A DNA stretch of 64,000 nt from Cyanobacteria bacterium OH_PDB_230 (GTDB taxonomy: Bacteria; Cyanobacteriota; Vampirovibrionia; Gastranaerophilales; Gastranaerophilaceae). Every line of letters begins with the position of its first letter. Position 1 is the first letter of the stretch. Below, in pieces: positions 8,498 to 17,240 of this stretch. The stretch spans positions 496,001-560,000 of the forward strand of contig JAEZSO010000002.1 in NCBI GenBank assembly GCA_023421795.1. Direction: 5' to 3'. Both the position numbers and the translations under genes were made by a program. The notes under the pieces are model-generated. The model saw nothing but the letters and a program-made list of their open reading frames with translations, had not been told where the DNA came from and did no database searches.

Positions 8498-11161
8498 TTA
8501 ATTTGTTATTTCTGATTTTTCAGGAAGTGAATTTCTGTCCATTCCAAATAGTTCTAAGTAGTCATATATAGGACCTTGTCTGTTTGGAGCGATCCAGCTA
8601 AAGTCTTGGTGAAGAGAGTTCATAACCATTTTGTTGTATGAAGGTTTGTCGTTTAAGAATTTAGAGATTCCTTCTTTCATAGCTTTGTAGAATCCTTCTC
8701 CACTGATGTCTTTTGTCAAGATACCTGTTTGGTTTTCGCCTGAATCGATTACTGTATCAACAATGCCGCCAGTTGCTGTAGCGATAACAGGAGTACCCAT
8801 TGCGAATGCTTCACTTTGAGTTAGTCCGCAAGGTTCAAACTTGCTTGGCATCAAGAAAAAGTCTGTAGCTGACATTAGCGCAGGGTTTGGAGCAAACCCG
8901 TGAGCAAATACTACTCTGTTTGAATCTTCAGGCTTGAGTTCTTGTTTTAATTTTTCGATTAGTGCGCGTTTTTGTCCGCCTTCACCGTCCTCACCTGCAA
9001 GGTAGAAGATTGGTTTTGGTTGCCCGTTGAAATCTTTGTCCCAGTTTTCATACAATGTTTTTATTGAGTCAGTCAATATGTCAACGCCTTTTTGGTCAAC
9101 AAGTCTGTGGGCGTATGATATTATCGGGGTTTTATTTATTTCTTCATCTGTTAATTCAGGCAGTTTTGTTGTTCCAACATTTTCGAGCAATTTATCTTGT
9201 TTTGCGCCTGTAGTAAATGGTTTTATGTATTCATTGTATAACGCTTTTTTGTTCTCGAATCTGGCATTTAAGACTTCTTCCATAGGCGCGTTATTTGAAT
9301 ATGTTTGGAAGCTCACGCCGGTTTTATCTTGTATGAATTTTTGTTTTGAAATGATGTTGATGTTATTTATATCATTACCGTTTATAATTCCGACTAAAGT
9401 GCCATGTTTATCTCTTTCTTCGATTGCCCATTGTAAGTAACTTGATTTTCCTGGATCTTCTACAAGTTCTTTTGCATAATTTTTAGATACAGGTGCAAAG
9501 TAATCGCTTAAACAAACACCCATATTAAGCAGGTTAACGTGTCTGTCGCCTGAGTCAGGGTTCATAACTACTGCATTTGAAAGTGCTTCGTGAGGAGATT
9601 TTGTGGTCGCGTTTCTAACTATATCTGAAGCGAAGTTGTCAAACAATGTATTTAATATGTTTTCTGAAACTTCTACTTTTTGTACATAATCGTTATCAAG
9701 GTGCGTATATCCTTGATATTGTGCGTTGTGGCCTATTGTGATTATTCTCATATCAGAAAGTTCGGCGGCAGCAGAATCTTTCAATCCGCCGTATGCATTT
9801 TCCATTGGTGCTTTGTATCTTGCCATAGCCGCTATAGGTGCAGCCTGCCAATCGTTTAGTACAAGTCCTTTTGGAGCTCCGATTTCTTCAAGTTTTTCCT
9901 GATTTATTATGTTTAAGCCTTTTACGCTGTTCTGATCCAACATTGCTTTTCCGAATTCATACACGGCTTTAGAGAAGAAAGCAAATTTTTCAGGCTCTTC
10001 TGATTTTGCTGTTCTGCTATAGATTGTTCCGTTAAAGTATTCGTCATTTTTTATGAACACTAATGGAGGAGTCTTTGTTGTTCTTCCTTTTGCATCAGTT
10101 TTTTCAGTACTTATAAATACTTCTACCGGTTCGTCTTTTGAATCATGTAATTTATAAGAGTGGACTTTAAAGTCAGCGACTTTGTCTAACTTAAATGTTG
10201 TTCCGGAATAGTTATAAGTATAATTTCCATTGACTTGTTTTAAACTTGAGAATCCATTTTTTTGGTACATCGGAACAAACGTAGGAGTTTTGATTCCAAG
10301 TGCTTCAAAATTGTTTTGTAAATCAACAGGTACAGCCCCTAAGCCACCTTCTTTGATAGGTGCAAATTCTGAAGTGATGGACCAAACAGTGTCTCCTTTT
10401 TTAAGTGGTGCTTTGGTTTTCTGAGCTTCGCCGTGGATATGGTTTATTGCTGAATTTTGAATTTTTGTAATAGCTTCATCATATTTTGCCTGGTTAAACC
10501 CGCCTTTTTTGTCGACGCCTTTAAGTAGTCTGAATCCGTGTACGGTGTCTAAATATTTTGTATGAAGAGCGCCTTTTTCATTTATGTTTTTAGCATAATC
10601 AGCTGTGTTTTGAGCGTTAGATGCTGTACTTTTTGCATCGTTTATGTCGTTTTGGAATGTTTGCATTCTTTCTGTTGCTTTTTGGGTAATTTCTTGTTGC
10701 AGTTGAGTTTCTGTTATTTCGCTTATGTCTTTTTTAGAACCTAGCAACTCACTTATACTGATGCCTGCAAAAGCTGACAATGCTGACCATAAGGCTACAT
10801 TTCCTTTTTTTGCTTCCTCTACCACTACTTTATTGTTGGTAATAGCATCTTTCAGATTGGAAAGTTCACCGGTTAATTTACTCATGCTCTTTACGTTCAC
10901 TCTATGCATTATTACAGCGGTGATAGGTATTCCTGCTATTGCAGCTATACCGCTATATTTAAGTATATAATCCATTACTTTATTTTTTGGTTGTTGAGGC
11001 TGAGCAGTATTTACAAAAGTGTCTTTTTGAGGAGTCTGAATTATTGTTGCACTGTTAGCAGTTGTCGCAGGAACCGCAGGTGTTGTGGATTGTACAGTCT
11101 GATTTGATGAGACATTTTTCCCAAACTCTTTTAAAAGATCTGAACCAAAACTTACATTCAT
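8498..11161 (-). CDS. glgA: Glycogen/starch synthase (GT5) with tailed, membrane-anchored N-terminus
   Basis: 887 residues from the ATG at 11161, preceded by AAAGG; an in-frame GTG at 11167 is less likely. The first ~220 residues are extra compared with the usual ~480-residue GlgA. They comprise a tail starting MNVSFGSDLLKEF, a Pro/Thr/Gln-rich linker, hydrophobic segments near 68-84 and 125-145, and an amphipathic Ala/Asn-rich helix. The synthase body follows: SEFAPIKEGGLGAVPVDL (ADP-glucose-binding loop, equivalent to KTGGL), NDWQAA, then the GT-B C-domain with RLVDQKGVDIL, YLAGEDGEGG and MPSKFEPCGLTQSEAFAMGTPVIATATGG. Expected reaction: transfer of glucose from ADP-glucose to alpha-1,4-glucan. 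Membrane attachment is inferred from the extension. Confidence 0.8.
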   Translation of the reverse strand: MNVSFGSDLLKEFGKNVSSNQTVQSTTPAVPATTANSATIIQTPQKDTFVNTAQPQQPKNKVMDYILKYSGIAAIAGIPITAVIMHRVNVKSMSKLTGELSNLKDAITNNKVVVEEAKKGNVALWSALSAFAGISISELLGSKKDISEITETQLQQEITQKATERMQTFQNDINDAKSTASNAQNTADYAKNINEKGALHTKYLDTVHGFRLLKGVDKKGGFNQAKYDEAITKIQNSAINHIHGEAQKTKAPLKKGDTVWSITSEFAPIKEGGLGAVPVDLQNNFEALGIKTPTFVPMYQKNGFSSLKQVNGNYTYNYSGTTFKLDKVADFKVHSYKLHDSKDEPVEVFISTEKTDAKGRTTKTPPLVFIKNDEYFNGTIYSRTAKSEEPEKFAFFSKAVYEFGKAMLDQNSVKGLNIINQEKLEEIGAPKGLVLNDWQAAPIAAMARYKAPMENAYGGLKDSAAAELSDMRIITIGHNAQYQGYTHLDNDYVQKVEVSENILNTLFDNFASDIVRNATTKSPHEALSNAVVMNPDSGDRHVNLLNMGVCLSDYFAPVSKNYAKELVEDPGKSSYLQWAIEERDKHGTLVGIINGNDINNINIISKQKFIQDKTGVSFQTYSNNAPMEEVLNARFENKKALYNEYIKPFTTGAKQDKLLENVGTTKLPELTDEEINKTPIISYAHRLVDQKGVDILTDSIKTLYENWDKDFNGQPKPIFYLAGEDGEGGQKRALIEKLKQELKPEDSNRVVFAHGFAPNPALMSATDFFLMPSKFEPCGLTQSEAFAMGTPVIATATGGIVDTVIDSGENQTGILTKDISGEGFYKAMKEGISKFLNDKPSYNKMVMNSLHQDFSWIAPNRQGPIYDYLELFGMDRNSLPEKSEITN

Positions 11162-11262
11162 AAACACTTACCTTTATAATTGGATGCTAATTAAATAAGT
11201 ATGATGAAAAAAAAAATTGCCCCGATAACTTCTGCTTAAAATCAAGTATAAAGCCAATAATA

Positions 11263-11291
11263 ATGGAGCAATACATATGATACTGCTCCAT
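11263..11291 (-). terminator. Possible terminator of dapL
   Basis: An 8-bp stem (ATGGAGCA/TGCTCCAT) with a 13-base loop lies just beyond the dapL stop. On the minus strand it is followed by TTATTATT. The U tract is imperfect, so confidence is moderate. Confidence 0.5.
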
Positions 11292-11319
11292 GGATTAAGT
11301 AAAGAAAAATTTACAAAGT

Positions 11320-12498
11320 TTAGAATAGATTAGAGAATCTTTCCATAGCTTCTATAGTTTTTTCTCTGTTGCCGAAAGAAGTTAATCTGAAGTAACCTTC
11401 GCCGTTTTTTCCAAAACCGGCACCGGGAGTTCCAACAACGGCAATTTTTTCAAGAAGGTAATCGAAAAATTCCCAAGAGCTCATATTATTAGGGCATTTT
11501 AGCCAGATATAAGGTGAGTGCTTGCCTCCTGTGAACCAGAATCCTTTTTTTTCTAAGGTTTCAGCTATAATTTTTGCGTTTTCGCTGTAATAACCTATGT
11601 TCTCCTGAATTTCTTTTCTTCCTTCTTCTGAGAAAACGGCTTCAGCCCCTCTTTGTATTATATAAGGGACTCCGTTGAATTTTGTGGTTTGTCTTCTTAG
11701 CCACATTTTATTTATAGAAGCACCATCAAATGCCATTTCTTTTGGTACGATTGTGTATCCGCATCTTGTACCTGTAAATCCCGCTGTTTTAGATAAAGAA
11801 CAGAACTCGATTGCGCATTTTTTTGCCCCTTCGATTTCAAAAATACTTCTCGGAAGAGATGAATCTTTTATGAAACATTCATAAGCAGCATCAAACAGTA
11901 TGATTGCGTTATTTTTAATTGCATAATCTACCCATTTTTTCAGGTCTTCTTTTGTGTAAACCGCTCCTGTCGGGTTATTTGGCGAACACATATAAATTAT
12001 GTCGCATTTAACGGATTCATCAGGTAGAGGTAAAAAACCGTTTGATTCATTAGCTTCTGCAAAGATGATTTTTCTGCCGGCCATAATGTTTGTATCAACA
12101 TATACAGGGTAAACAGGATTTGGAATCAAAACCGTATTGTTTTCGCTAAACAAATCCAAAATGTTTCCAAGATCGCTTTTAGAGCCGTCACTTATGAATA
12201 TTTCATCGTTTTCAAGCTGAGTGTTTCTTTCAGCGTAATAGTTTTGGATTGCGGTTTTTAAAAAATCGTATCCTTGCTCAGGGCCGTAACCTTTAAAAGT
12301 TTCTTTGACGCCCATTTCGTCTACAGCTTTTTTCATGGCTTCAGTTACCGCCTTACATAAAGGAAGTGTTACATCGCCGATGCCTAATCTTATTATGTCT
12401 GTTTCGGGATTTTTTGCTGAAAATTCCGATACTTTTTTTGCAATTGTTGAAAACAAATAACTGTCTTCAAGTTCCATATAATGTTTGTTGATGTTCAT
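11320..12498 (-). CDS. dapL: LL-diaminopimelate aminotransferase
   Basis: 392 residues, a fold-type I PLP aminotransferase. Key parts are IIRLGIGDVTLPL near 36, KGYGPEQGYDFLKTAI at 69-84, SPNNPTGAV at 172-180, and CSLSKTAGFTGTRCGY with the PLP lysine at K237. This combination matches DapL, which converts tetrahydrodipicolinate plus glutamate to LL-diaminopimelate in one step, bypassing the acylated intermediates of lysine and peptidoglycan synthesis. DapL is characteristic of cyanobacteria, plants and Chlamydiae, among others. AGGA precedes the ATG at good spacing. A strong promoter with an inverted repeat lies upstream, so regulated expression is likely. Confidence 0.9.
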   Translation of the reverse strand: MNINKHYMELEDSYLFSTIAKKVSEFSAKNPETDIIRLGIGDVTLPLCKAVTEAMKKAVDEMGVKETFKGYGPEQGYDFLKTAIQNYYAERNTQLENDEIFISDGSKSDLGNILDLFSENNTVLIPNPVYPVYVDTNIMAGRKIIFAEANESNGFLPLPDESVKCDIIYMCSPNNPTGAVYTKEDLKKWVDYAIKNNAIILFDAAYECFIKDSSLPRSIFEIEGAKKCAIEFCSLSKTAGFTGTRCGYTIVPKEMAFDGASINKMWLRRQTTKFNGVPYIIQRGAEAVFSEEGRKEIQENIGYYSENAKIIAETLEKKGFWFTGGKHSPYIWLKCPNNMSSWEFFDYLLEKIAVVGTPGAGFGKNGEGYFRLTSFGNREKTIEAMERFSNLF

Positions 12499-12524
12499 TT
12501 TTTTTTCCTATTTTACCGTCTATA

Positions 12525-12565
12525 TTAATGTATTCAATTATACATTAATCTTTTCTGTATTTCAA
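12525..12565 (-). promoter_or_regulatory. dapL promoter with overlapping 9-bp inverted repeat (operator candidate)
   Basis: On minus, TTGAAA (12565-12560), a 17-base spacer and TATAAT (12542-12537) form a near-consensus promoter about 40 bases before the dapL ATG. A perfect inverted repeat TTAATGTAT-N6-ATACATTAA spans 12525-12548. It covers the -10 box and the likely start point. A repressor bound there would block transcription; no regulator candidate is adjacent. Confidence 0.6.
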
Positions 12566-12580
12566 AACGAACATTTAAAA

Positions 12581-13549
12581 CTATGAAAAATTCAGCTTAT
12601 CTAAAGATGGTTCCACCGCTTTTTTTATGATGATATGTTCAACAAAATAATCTATAGGTTTAATCATTAATCCTAAAGCGATAAAGCCGCCTACTGTCTT
12701 GAACATTTTATGCTTGAATATTTGCGAGTTTTCAAAATCTTTTAATACTGATTTTGCTGCTTTTCCAACATATTTTTGTTCACCGTATTCTTTTAGGTAT
12801 CCGGGTTTTATTTCGGTGAATTTTTGGAATAATTTTTCGCTTAACTGTTTTGGCTTTTTATTTTGCATAAGGTCTGTTCTCATTTGGAACATTGAATCTA
12901 CTTTGTCATCAACAAACTTTATCAATTTTTCCTTGTTTGATAAAGCCATAGACTCAGGGCGCTCTGAAGAGAAACACCAGTTTAAGATTTTTTTGACGGT
13001 GCTTTTGGATTTATGTTCGCCTAAAGTTTCTGTCATGTATGTATCCAATGATTCTTTTAAAGCGGCTTTATAGCCTTGGATATTATTTTCATGTGTGTGT
13101 AGGCTGTTTCTGCTCATATAATCAAGACAGAACTTTGTCGCATCTTCTTTTGCCTGGGTGGATAAACCGTTTTTCGTATATTTATCCATATGGGAGATTG
13201 CTTTTTGTCCTGCATAAACCGCAGCTGTAGGCATAATTACGCTTGCTAATGCTTGAAAAACAGCTTGTTTAAGCCCTCTTCTGCCGCTTGGATTATATTC
13301 CGTTTTGTCGGTTTTATATTTGTCATAAATATCTGCGCCAAAATATAAAAGAGCAGGCACCCAAAGCAAAGTTCCCAACTTTGGAGATAAAGAGCTTATT
13401 GCTGCTCCTACTTCATTGGAATACGCGCAGCCTCTTAGCGGCCATTTAAGTAGAGGATCTTTATATTCTTGTTCATGTTTTGCTTTATTTAAATGCAAAT
13501 GGCTATCGCCGGTGGGTATTGCCCCAGAGTGATATGCTATTAAGTTCAT
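12581..13549 (-). CDS. Membrane-associated protein of unknown function
   Basis: 322 residues; not recognised. The N-terminal ~50 residues are polar with no signal peptide. Hydrophobic segments appear near 55-75 (LGTLLWVPALLYFGADIY) and 90-115, and a third at 280-300 (GGFIALGLMIKPIDYFVEHII). The central ~150 residues are charged and helical. AGGA six bases before the ATG supports the start. The build, with a short polar tail and hydrophobic segments flanking a helical domain, resembles other uncharacterised proteins in this genome. It is transcribed toward dapL, but dapL has its own promoter. A function cannot be assigned. Confidence 0.55.
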   Translation of the reverse strand: MNLIAYHSGAIPTGDSHLHLNKAKHEQEYKDPLLKWPLRGCAYSNEVGAAISSLSPKLGTLLWVPALLYFGADIYDKYKTDKTEYNPSGRRGLKQAVFQALASVIMPTAAVYAGQKAISHMDKYTKNGLSTQAKEDATKFCLDYMSRNSLHTHENNIQGYKAALKESLDTYMTETLGEHKSKSTVKKILNWCFSSERPESMALSNKEKLIKFVDDKVDSMFQMRTDLMQNKKPKQLSEKLFQKFTEIKPGYLKEYGEQKYVGKAAKSVLKDFENSQIFKHKMFKTVGGFIALGLMIKPIDYFVEHIIIKKAVEPSLDKLNFS

Positions 13550-13753
13550 TTATGTTCCTATGTAAAACTAGATTTATTTATAATAATTTCAAAATTCCAT
13601 TATATTGTCATTTTATTTCAAAAATTAAATATTTTGTTACATTTTATTTGCCTGTCTGCAAAAGATAAGCCTATTTTATACCATATTTGCAAAAAAAAGA
13701 CTAGCCATGACTTTTTTATTAGATTATAATCAATTCATAAATAAAATTTGGGC

Positions 13754-13990
13754 ATGCAGATGAAAAAGTTAAATATTTTGTATAAATATTTAAATTCGCG
13801 TTTTAAACGAGGTTTTACCCTGATGCATTACAAGGGTCCTTATCCGGATCAACCCTCCAGTACCATAAGGCAATTTGTGTCGGAGTGTCTGGGAAGGGTA
13901 GAAAAGGGAATAGAACTGTCCCTTTATAATAATAAGAATCAAAAGCTTTGCTTTGTCGAATGTATAACAGTAAAAACACCATCAATGTAA
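13754..13990 (+). CDS. Small basic hypothetical protein
   Basis: A frame of 78 codons from the ATG at 13754 (76 from 13760; an in-frame TTG at 13748 is less likely). The protein is basic at the N-terminus (KKLNILYKYLNSRFKRGF), contains a Pro/Gly turn (KGPYPDQPSST) and ends in a CFVECITV strand. No family is recognised. A TATAAT box at 13725-13730 lies just upstream. The stop codon falls in the loop of a strong intrinsic terminator, as expected for a short monocistronic gene. That placement, rather than homology, is the main support for it being real. Confidence 0.45.
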   Translation: MQMKKLNILYKYLNSRFKRGFTLMHYKGPYPDQPSSTIRQFVSECLGRVEKGIELSLYNNKNQKLCFVECITVKTPSM

Positions 13991-14006
13991 TTTGATGGTG
14001 TTTTTT
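13972..14006 (+). terminator. Strong intrinsic terminator
   Basis: A 14-bp stem built from AAAAACACCATCAA and its complement encloses a six-base loop and ends in a run of six T. The stop codon of the small gene is in the loop. It separates that gene from the PRPP synthetase gene at 14037. Confidence 0.9.
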
Positions 14007-14036
14007 GTTGAGGATAAATAAGAAACGGAGATAACA

Positions 14037-15089
14037 ATGTTAAAAGTAAATTCAATTAGAAATTTTAAATCTAATTTTAGGCAGTCGCCTTTTGTGTCAA
14101 ATATTGATAAATCAGAGAAAACAGGTTCCATAAAATATCAATACAATTTAAACTCTGATACTATTTCTTTCAAAAAAGCGCATTTTGATACTGAGGATAA
14201 AAAAATATTTTCTTGTGCGGACAACAAGAAATTGGCAGAAAAAGTTTCAGAATGTTCAGATATTGATTTAGGCGCTACTATTTCAAAAAAATTCAAAAAT
14301 GGTGAGACTTATGTGAGATTGACAAACAATGTCGATGAAAAATCTGTTTATGTGGTAAATGCAGGCAATGACCCCATAAATGATAATTTGATGGAGTTCT
14401 ATCAAATGATAGATGCTGCAAAAAGAAACGGTGCAGAAAAAGTAACCGCGATACTTCCTTATTTACCTTATTCAAGACAGGACAGAATTTCAGTTCCAGG
14501 TGAGGCTTTAACAGCAAGGCTTGTGGCTGATGCTTTGGAGAAAGCCGGAGCCGATAAAATAATTACTTTTGACTTGCATTCCATACAGATACAAGGTTTT
14601 TATGATATACCGGTAAAAAATCTTTCCGCTGTTCCTTTATTTGCGGATTATTTCAGAACTAAAGGGAATTTGGAAGATCTTGTGGTTGTAAGCCCTGATA
14701 TTGGCGGAATCAAAAGAGCAGAGGCTTTATCAGGTGAATTAAACACTCCTATGGCCGTTATATACAAAAAAAGAGAAGAACATAATGTTGCTAAAGCAGT
14801 TGATGTACTTGGTGACATCGAAGGCAAAAATTGTATTCTTATAGATGATATGATAGATACCGCCGGCACTATAACAGAAGCAGTCAAAATGCTCAAAAAC
14901 AGAGGCTCAAAAGATGTTTATATATGCGCGACTCACGGTATATTTAGTGATAATGCCTATCAAAATATAAAAAACTGCCCTGTGAAAGAGGTCGTTGTCA
15001 CGGATACCTTACCTTTAAGAGAAGGTGCGCCGACAAATGTCAAACAATTAAACATAGCTCCATTAATTGCAAAAGAAATAGATAATTAG
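14037..15089 (+). CDS. prs: Ribose-phosphate pyrophosphokinase with N-terminal tail
   Basis: 350 residues; PRPP synthetase makes PRPP from ribose 5-phosphate and ATP, feeding the pyr and his pathways also encoded here. Catalytic features: NGETYVRL near 88, LPYLPYSRQDR (ATP/flexible loop), FDLHSIQIQGFYDIPVKNL, SPDIGGIKRA, and the PRPP/ribose-phosphate loop ILIDDMIDTAGT near 262-273. Normal Prs is ~315 residues; here ~55 extra N-terminal residues form a polar tail with TISFKKAHF at 42-50, similar to tails on other proteins in the window. The sequence GGAG seven bases before the ATG supports the start, so the tail is part of the gene. Confidence 0.9.
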   Translation: MLKVNSIRNFKSNFRQSPFVSNIDKSEKTGSIKYQYNLNSDTISFKKAHFDTEDKKIFSCADNKKLAEKVSECSDIDLGATISKKFKNGETYVRLTNNVDEKSVYVVNAGNDPINDNLMEFYQMIDAAKRNGAEKVTAILPYLPYSRQDRISVPGEALTARLVADALEKAGADKIITFDLHSIQIQGFYDIPVKNLSAVPLFADYFRTKGNLEDLVVVSPDIGGIKRAEALSGELNTPMAVIYKKREEHNVAKAVDVLGDIEGKNCILIDDMIDTAGTITEAVKMLKNRGSKDVYICATHGIFSDNAYQNIKNCPVKEVVVTDTLPLREGAPTNVKQLNIAPLIAKEIDN

Positions 15090-15098
15090 AAGTTTCGA

Positions 15099-15126
15099 TT
15101 GACAATTTATTTTGGCAGGGTATAAG
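15099..15126 (+). promoter_or_regulatory. Promoter of SGNH-like gene
   Basis: A consensus TTGACA at 15099-15104, a 16-base spacer and TATAAG at 15121-15126. It lies just downstream of prs, so the SGNH-like gene can be expressed independently. Confidence 0.55.
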
Positions 15127-15176
15127 ATGAACCTTATTAGGCATCTGAAAATATCTGATGCAGTGAGGTGTACAGA

Positions 15177-16115
15177 GTGAAATCAAAAATAATACTGGTA
15201 AATCTTATCTCCGTATTTTTAATTTATGTTTTTGCCGAATTTATAATTTATAATTACGTGATTTTAAAAGCGTATATGTTAAATTCCAGAGTCTGGCCTT
15301 TAAAACAGTACATGCTTGTTTGTAATAAAAAATACCTCGACAATAAATATACCAACTTTGACAAGTTTTATGACACGAGAATTGAATTTAGACCTGTCAG
15401 TGAAGGTAATTCCAATAGAAAGCCCTTGCTGGTATTTGGCTGTTCTTTTGCTTACGGTGCTTCTTTGCTGCCGGAACAAACATTTACTCACAAACTGTCT
15501 GAAATAACACAAAGGACCGTTTACAACAGAGCATACTCAGGCTGGAGTGTCCAGAATATGTTGTATCAACTTCGCAGAAATGATTTTTACAATCAGATTA
15601 AGGAGCCTGAATATATTATTTATGTGTATCTGAACTCACATATACAAAGGATTCACAGTGAAGTTTGGATGACTGATAATCAAGTTTTTTATAAAAAGAC
15701 CCCGAGAGGATTAGAAGAAAATAAGTTTTTTTCTGCTGCAAATCCTTTCTATAATTACATCATCAAAGGAGTCCATTGGTTATATTGTAAAAATGTATTT
15801 GCCGAAAACAGTGCAGAGAAAAAATTGTTTCAGCAAAGTCCATCGTTTTTAAACCTGCATTTTATAGAGTCAAAAAAAGAAGCAGAAAAACATTGGAAAG
15901 ATACAAAGTTTGTAGTTCTTGTTTACAGTGAAATGGGTTGTGAGGATTGGAAAGCTTTAGAAAAAGAAGGAATTAAAGTGGTAAAAGTTAAAGATTTAAC
16001 ATCGGAGAATTTAGACGAGCTCAAGTATAAAATATCCGAGACAGATGCTCATCCTTCTGAGCTGGCGTGGGATGTGATTACCCCTTCTTTGATAAAGTTG
16101 CTGAACATAAAATAG
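15177..16115 (+). CDS. Anchored SGNH-hydrolase-like protein (paralogue A)
   Basis: 312 residues from a GTG at 15177, chosen because GAGG ends eight bases upstream; an in-frame GTG at 15168 overlaps that Shine-Dalgarno. One hydrophobic helix at residues 5-27 (IILVNLISVFLIYVFAEFIIY) anchors it to the inner membrane. The body has LLVFGCSFAYGASL, with Ser in the nucleophile block of SGNH/GDSL hydrolases, then YNRAYSGWSVQNMLYQLR (Gly/Asn region) and a C-terminal DAHPSELAWDVI giving the DxxH pair. The substrate is unknown; periplasmic deacylation of a glycan or lipid is plausible. A clear paralogue is encoded at 44347-45291 with the same blocks. Confidence 0.65.
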   Translation: MKSKIILVNLISVFLIYVFAEFIIYNYVILKAYMLNSRVWPLKQYMLVCNKKYLDNKYTNFDKFYDTRIEFRPVSEGNSNRKPLLVFGCSFAYGASLLPEQTFTHKLSEITQRTVYNRAYSGWSVQNMLYQLRRNDFYNQIKEPEYIIYVYLNSHIQRIHSEVWMTDNQVFYKKTPRGLEENKFFSAANPFYNYIIKGVHWLYCKNVFAENSAEKKLFQQSPSFLNLHFIESKKEAEKHWKDTKFVVLVYSEMGCEDWKALEKEGIKVVKVKDLTSENLDELKYKISETDAHPSELAWDVITPSLIKLLNIK

Positions 16116-16137
16116 TAAAAAAGGTTCATAAAAAGAA

Positions 16138-16158
16138 AGAAGCTATTTAATAGCTTCT
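16138..16158. terminator. Bidirectional terminator between SGNH-like gene and cobO
   Basis: A 9-bp stem AGAAGCTAT/ATAGCTTCT with a three-base loop. T-rich sequence follows on both strands, better on minus (CTTTTTATG), so it probably mainly ends cobO transcription. Confidence 0.7.
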
Positions 16159-16192
16159 CATTGATTTTCCCATTTCTCACTCGTTATGATTA

Positions 16193-16726
16193 TTAGTATT
16201 CAATTCCTTGTCTTGCAAGAACTCCAGCGTCAAAATAATGTTTGACGGGTTTCATTTCTGTCACCAAATGAGCCATTGCAACTAATTCAGGATGAGCTCT
16301 TCTTCCTGTTAACACTATTTCAAGGCTTTCAGGTTTTTTCATTAATGCTTCTTTTACTTCAGAAACTTTAATCATATTCATATCAACACAGATATTTAGC
16401 TCGTCAAGAATTATAAGCTGATATTTACCGCTTTCAATAGCCTGTTTTGCGAATTCCCAGCCTTTTTTAGCTTCTTTGTAATCGTCAAAACATATGTTAT
16501 GAGAGTATACTACTCTATCCATTCCGAATTGAACAACGTCAAGGTTTGGTAAAAATTTAGATGAAGAAGCCAATTCTCCATAACATGTTCCTTGATCGCC
16601 TTTTGTGAATTGGATTACAAGAACGTTCCAGCCGTGTCCTAGAGCTCTTAAAGCAAGCCCCAATGATGCTGTTGTTTTGCCTTTGCCATCACCTGTATAG
16701 ATTTGAATATAGCCGTGTTCTAACAC
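16193..16726 (-). CDS. cobO: Cob(I)yrinic acid a,c-diamide adenosyltransferase
   Basis: 177 residues of the CobA/CobO/BtuR family, which attaches the adenosyl group from ATP to cobalt during cobalamin synthesis or salvage. It begins with the P-loop YTGDGKGKTTASLGLALRALG, followed by VIQFTKGD, the central ILDELN and C-terminal LTGRRAHPELVAMAHLVTEM, all family signatures. The start is a GTG at 16726 with GGAGGG six bases upstream, a strong Shine-Dalgarno. No other cobalamin genes are in the window and no B12-riboswitch core is visible upstream. It may act in salvage. Confidence 0.9.
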   Translation of the reverse strand: MLEHGYIQIYTGDGKGKTTASLGLALRALGHGWNVLVIQFTKGDQGTCYGELASSSKFLPNLDVVQFGMDRVVYSHNICFDDYKEAKKGWEFAKQAIESGKYQLIILDELNICVDMNMIKVSEVKEALMKKPESLEIVLTGRRAHPELVAMAHLVTEMKPVKHYFDAGVLARQGIEY

Positions 16727-17240
16727 TGTAATCCCTCCACGAAACTTTGTTTTCTAATTTGTATTCTAATTATAAAGTATTTTTTAAGACGCTTAATCGG
16801 TTTTTTGTAGGATAAATTATTTCCCCGAACTCATCCGTTATTCAATAGTAAAACAAATTTCATCAGTTGGGCAATTTTTTGTTTTTGCATGCCATTTCTT
16901 TTACAATTTTATGCGCGTAGTAGCTCGAAATCTTTGCTTTTAGGGGGATTATATTTTTTTTCAAAATTTACATAAAATTTCTTTAATAATCTTAACGAAC
17001 TATTGAAGTCTAATAAACATGGGAATCTTCTGAAATATTTAAAAAATAATTTTTTTAATTTCTTTTAAAATTATAAAAGGATCAATAAAAAGAGTTAGAC
17101 TTGTATACTAGCCATGAGGTTATTATTTTTTTCTTAAACAGCGAAGAATTGTAAATAAGTTCGCTTATTCTAGCAAATTTATTTTTTTGGTCTATTAATA
17201 GAAGTAGGTTGGTTCTTTGTTAAAATTAGGAGAGATAAAA
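16727..17240. other. 514-base intergenic region with leader elements
   Basis: No convincing gene was found here. Toward cobO a minus TATAAT at 16774-16769 lies about 43 bases before its GTG, with a poor -35. Toward the GlmS-like gene there is TATACT at 17104-17109 and a hairpin AATAAG-TTCG-CTTATT at 17154-17169, about 70 bases before its ATG. Neither a B12 box nor a glmS-ribozyme core was recognised. The rest is very AT-rich. Confidence 0.4.

Noticed and set aside
9027..9440. A 137-codon plus-strand ORF opposite the glycogen synthase
   Set aside because: Antisense to conserved GT-B sequence with no family resemblance.
13703..13710. A GCCATGA word repeated at 13704, 17111 and 28576 as a regulatory box
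   Set aside because: Spacing to genes and promoter boxes differs each time; seven bases can recur by chance.
16727..17240. Cobalamin riboswitch or glmS ribozyme in the long intergenic region
   Set aside because: No B12 box or ribozyme core could be found; only a promoter-like box and one small hairpin.
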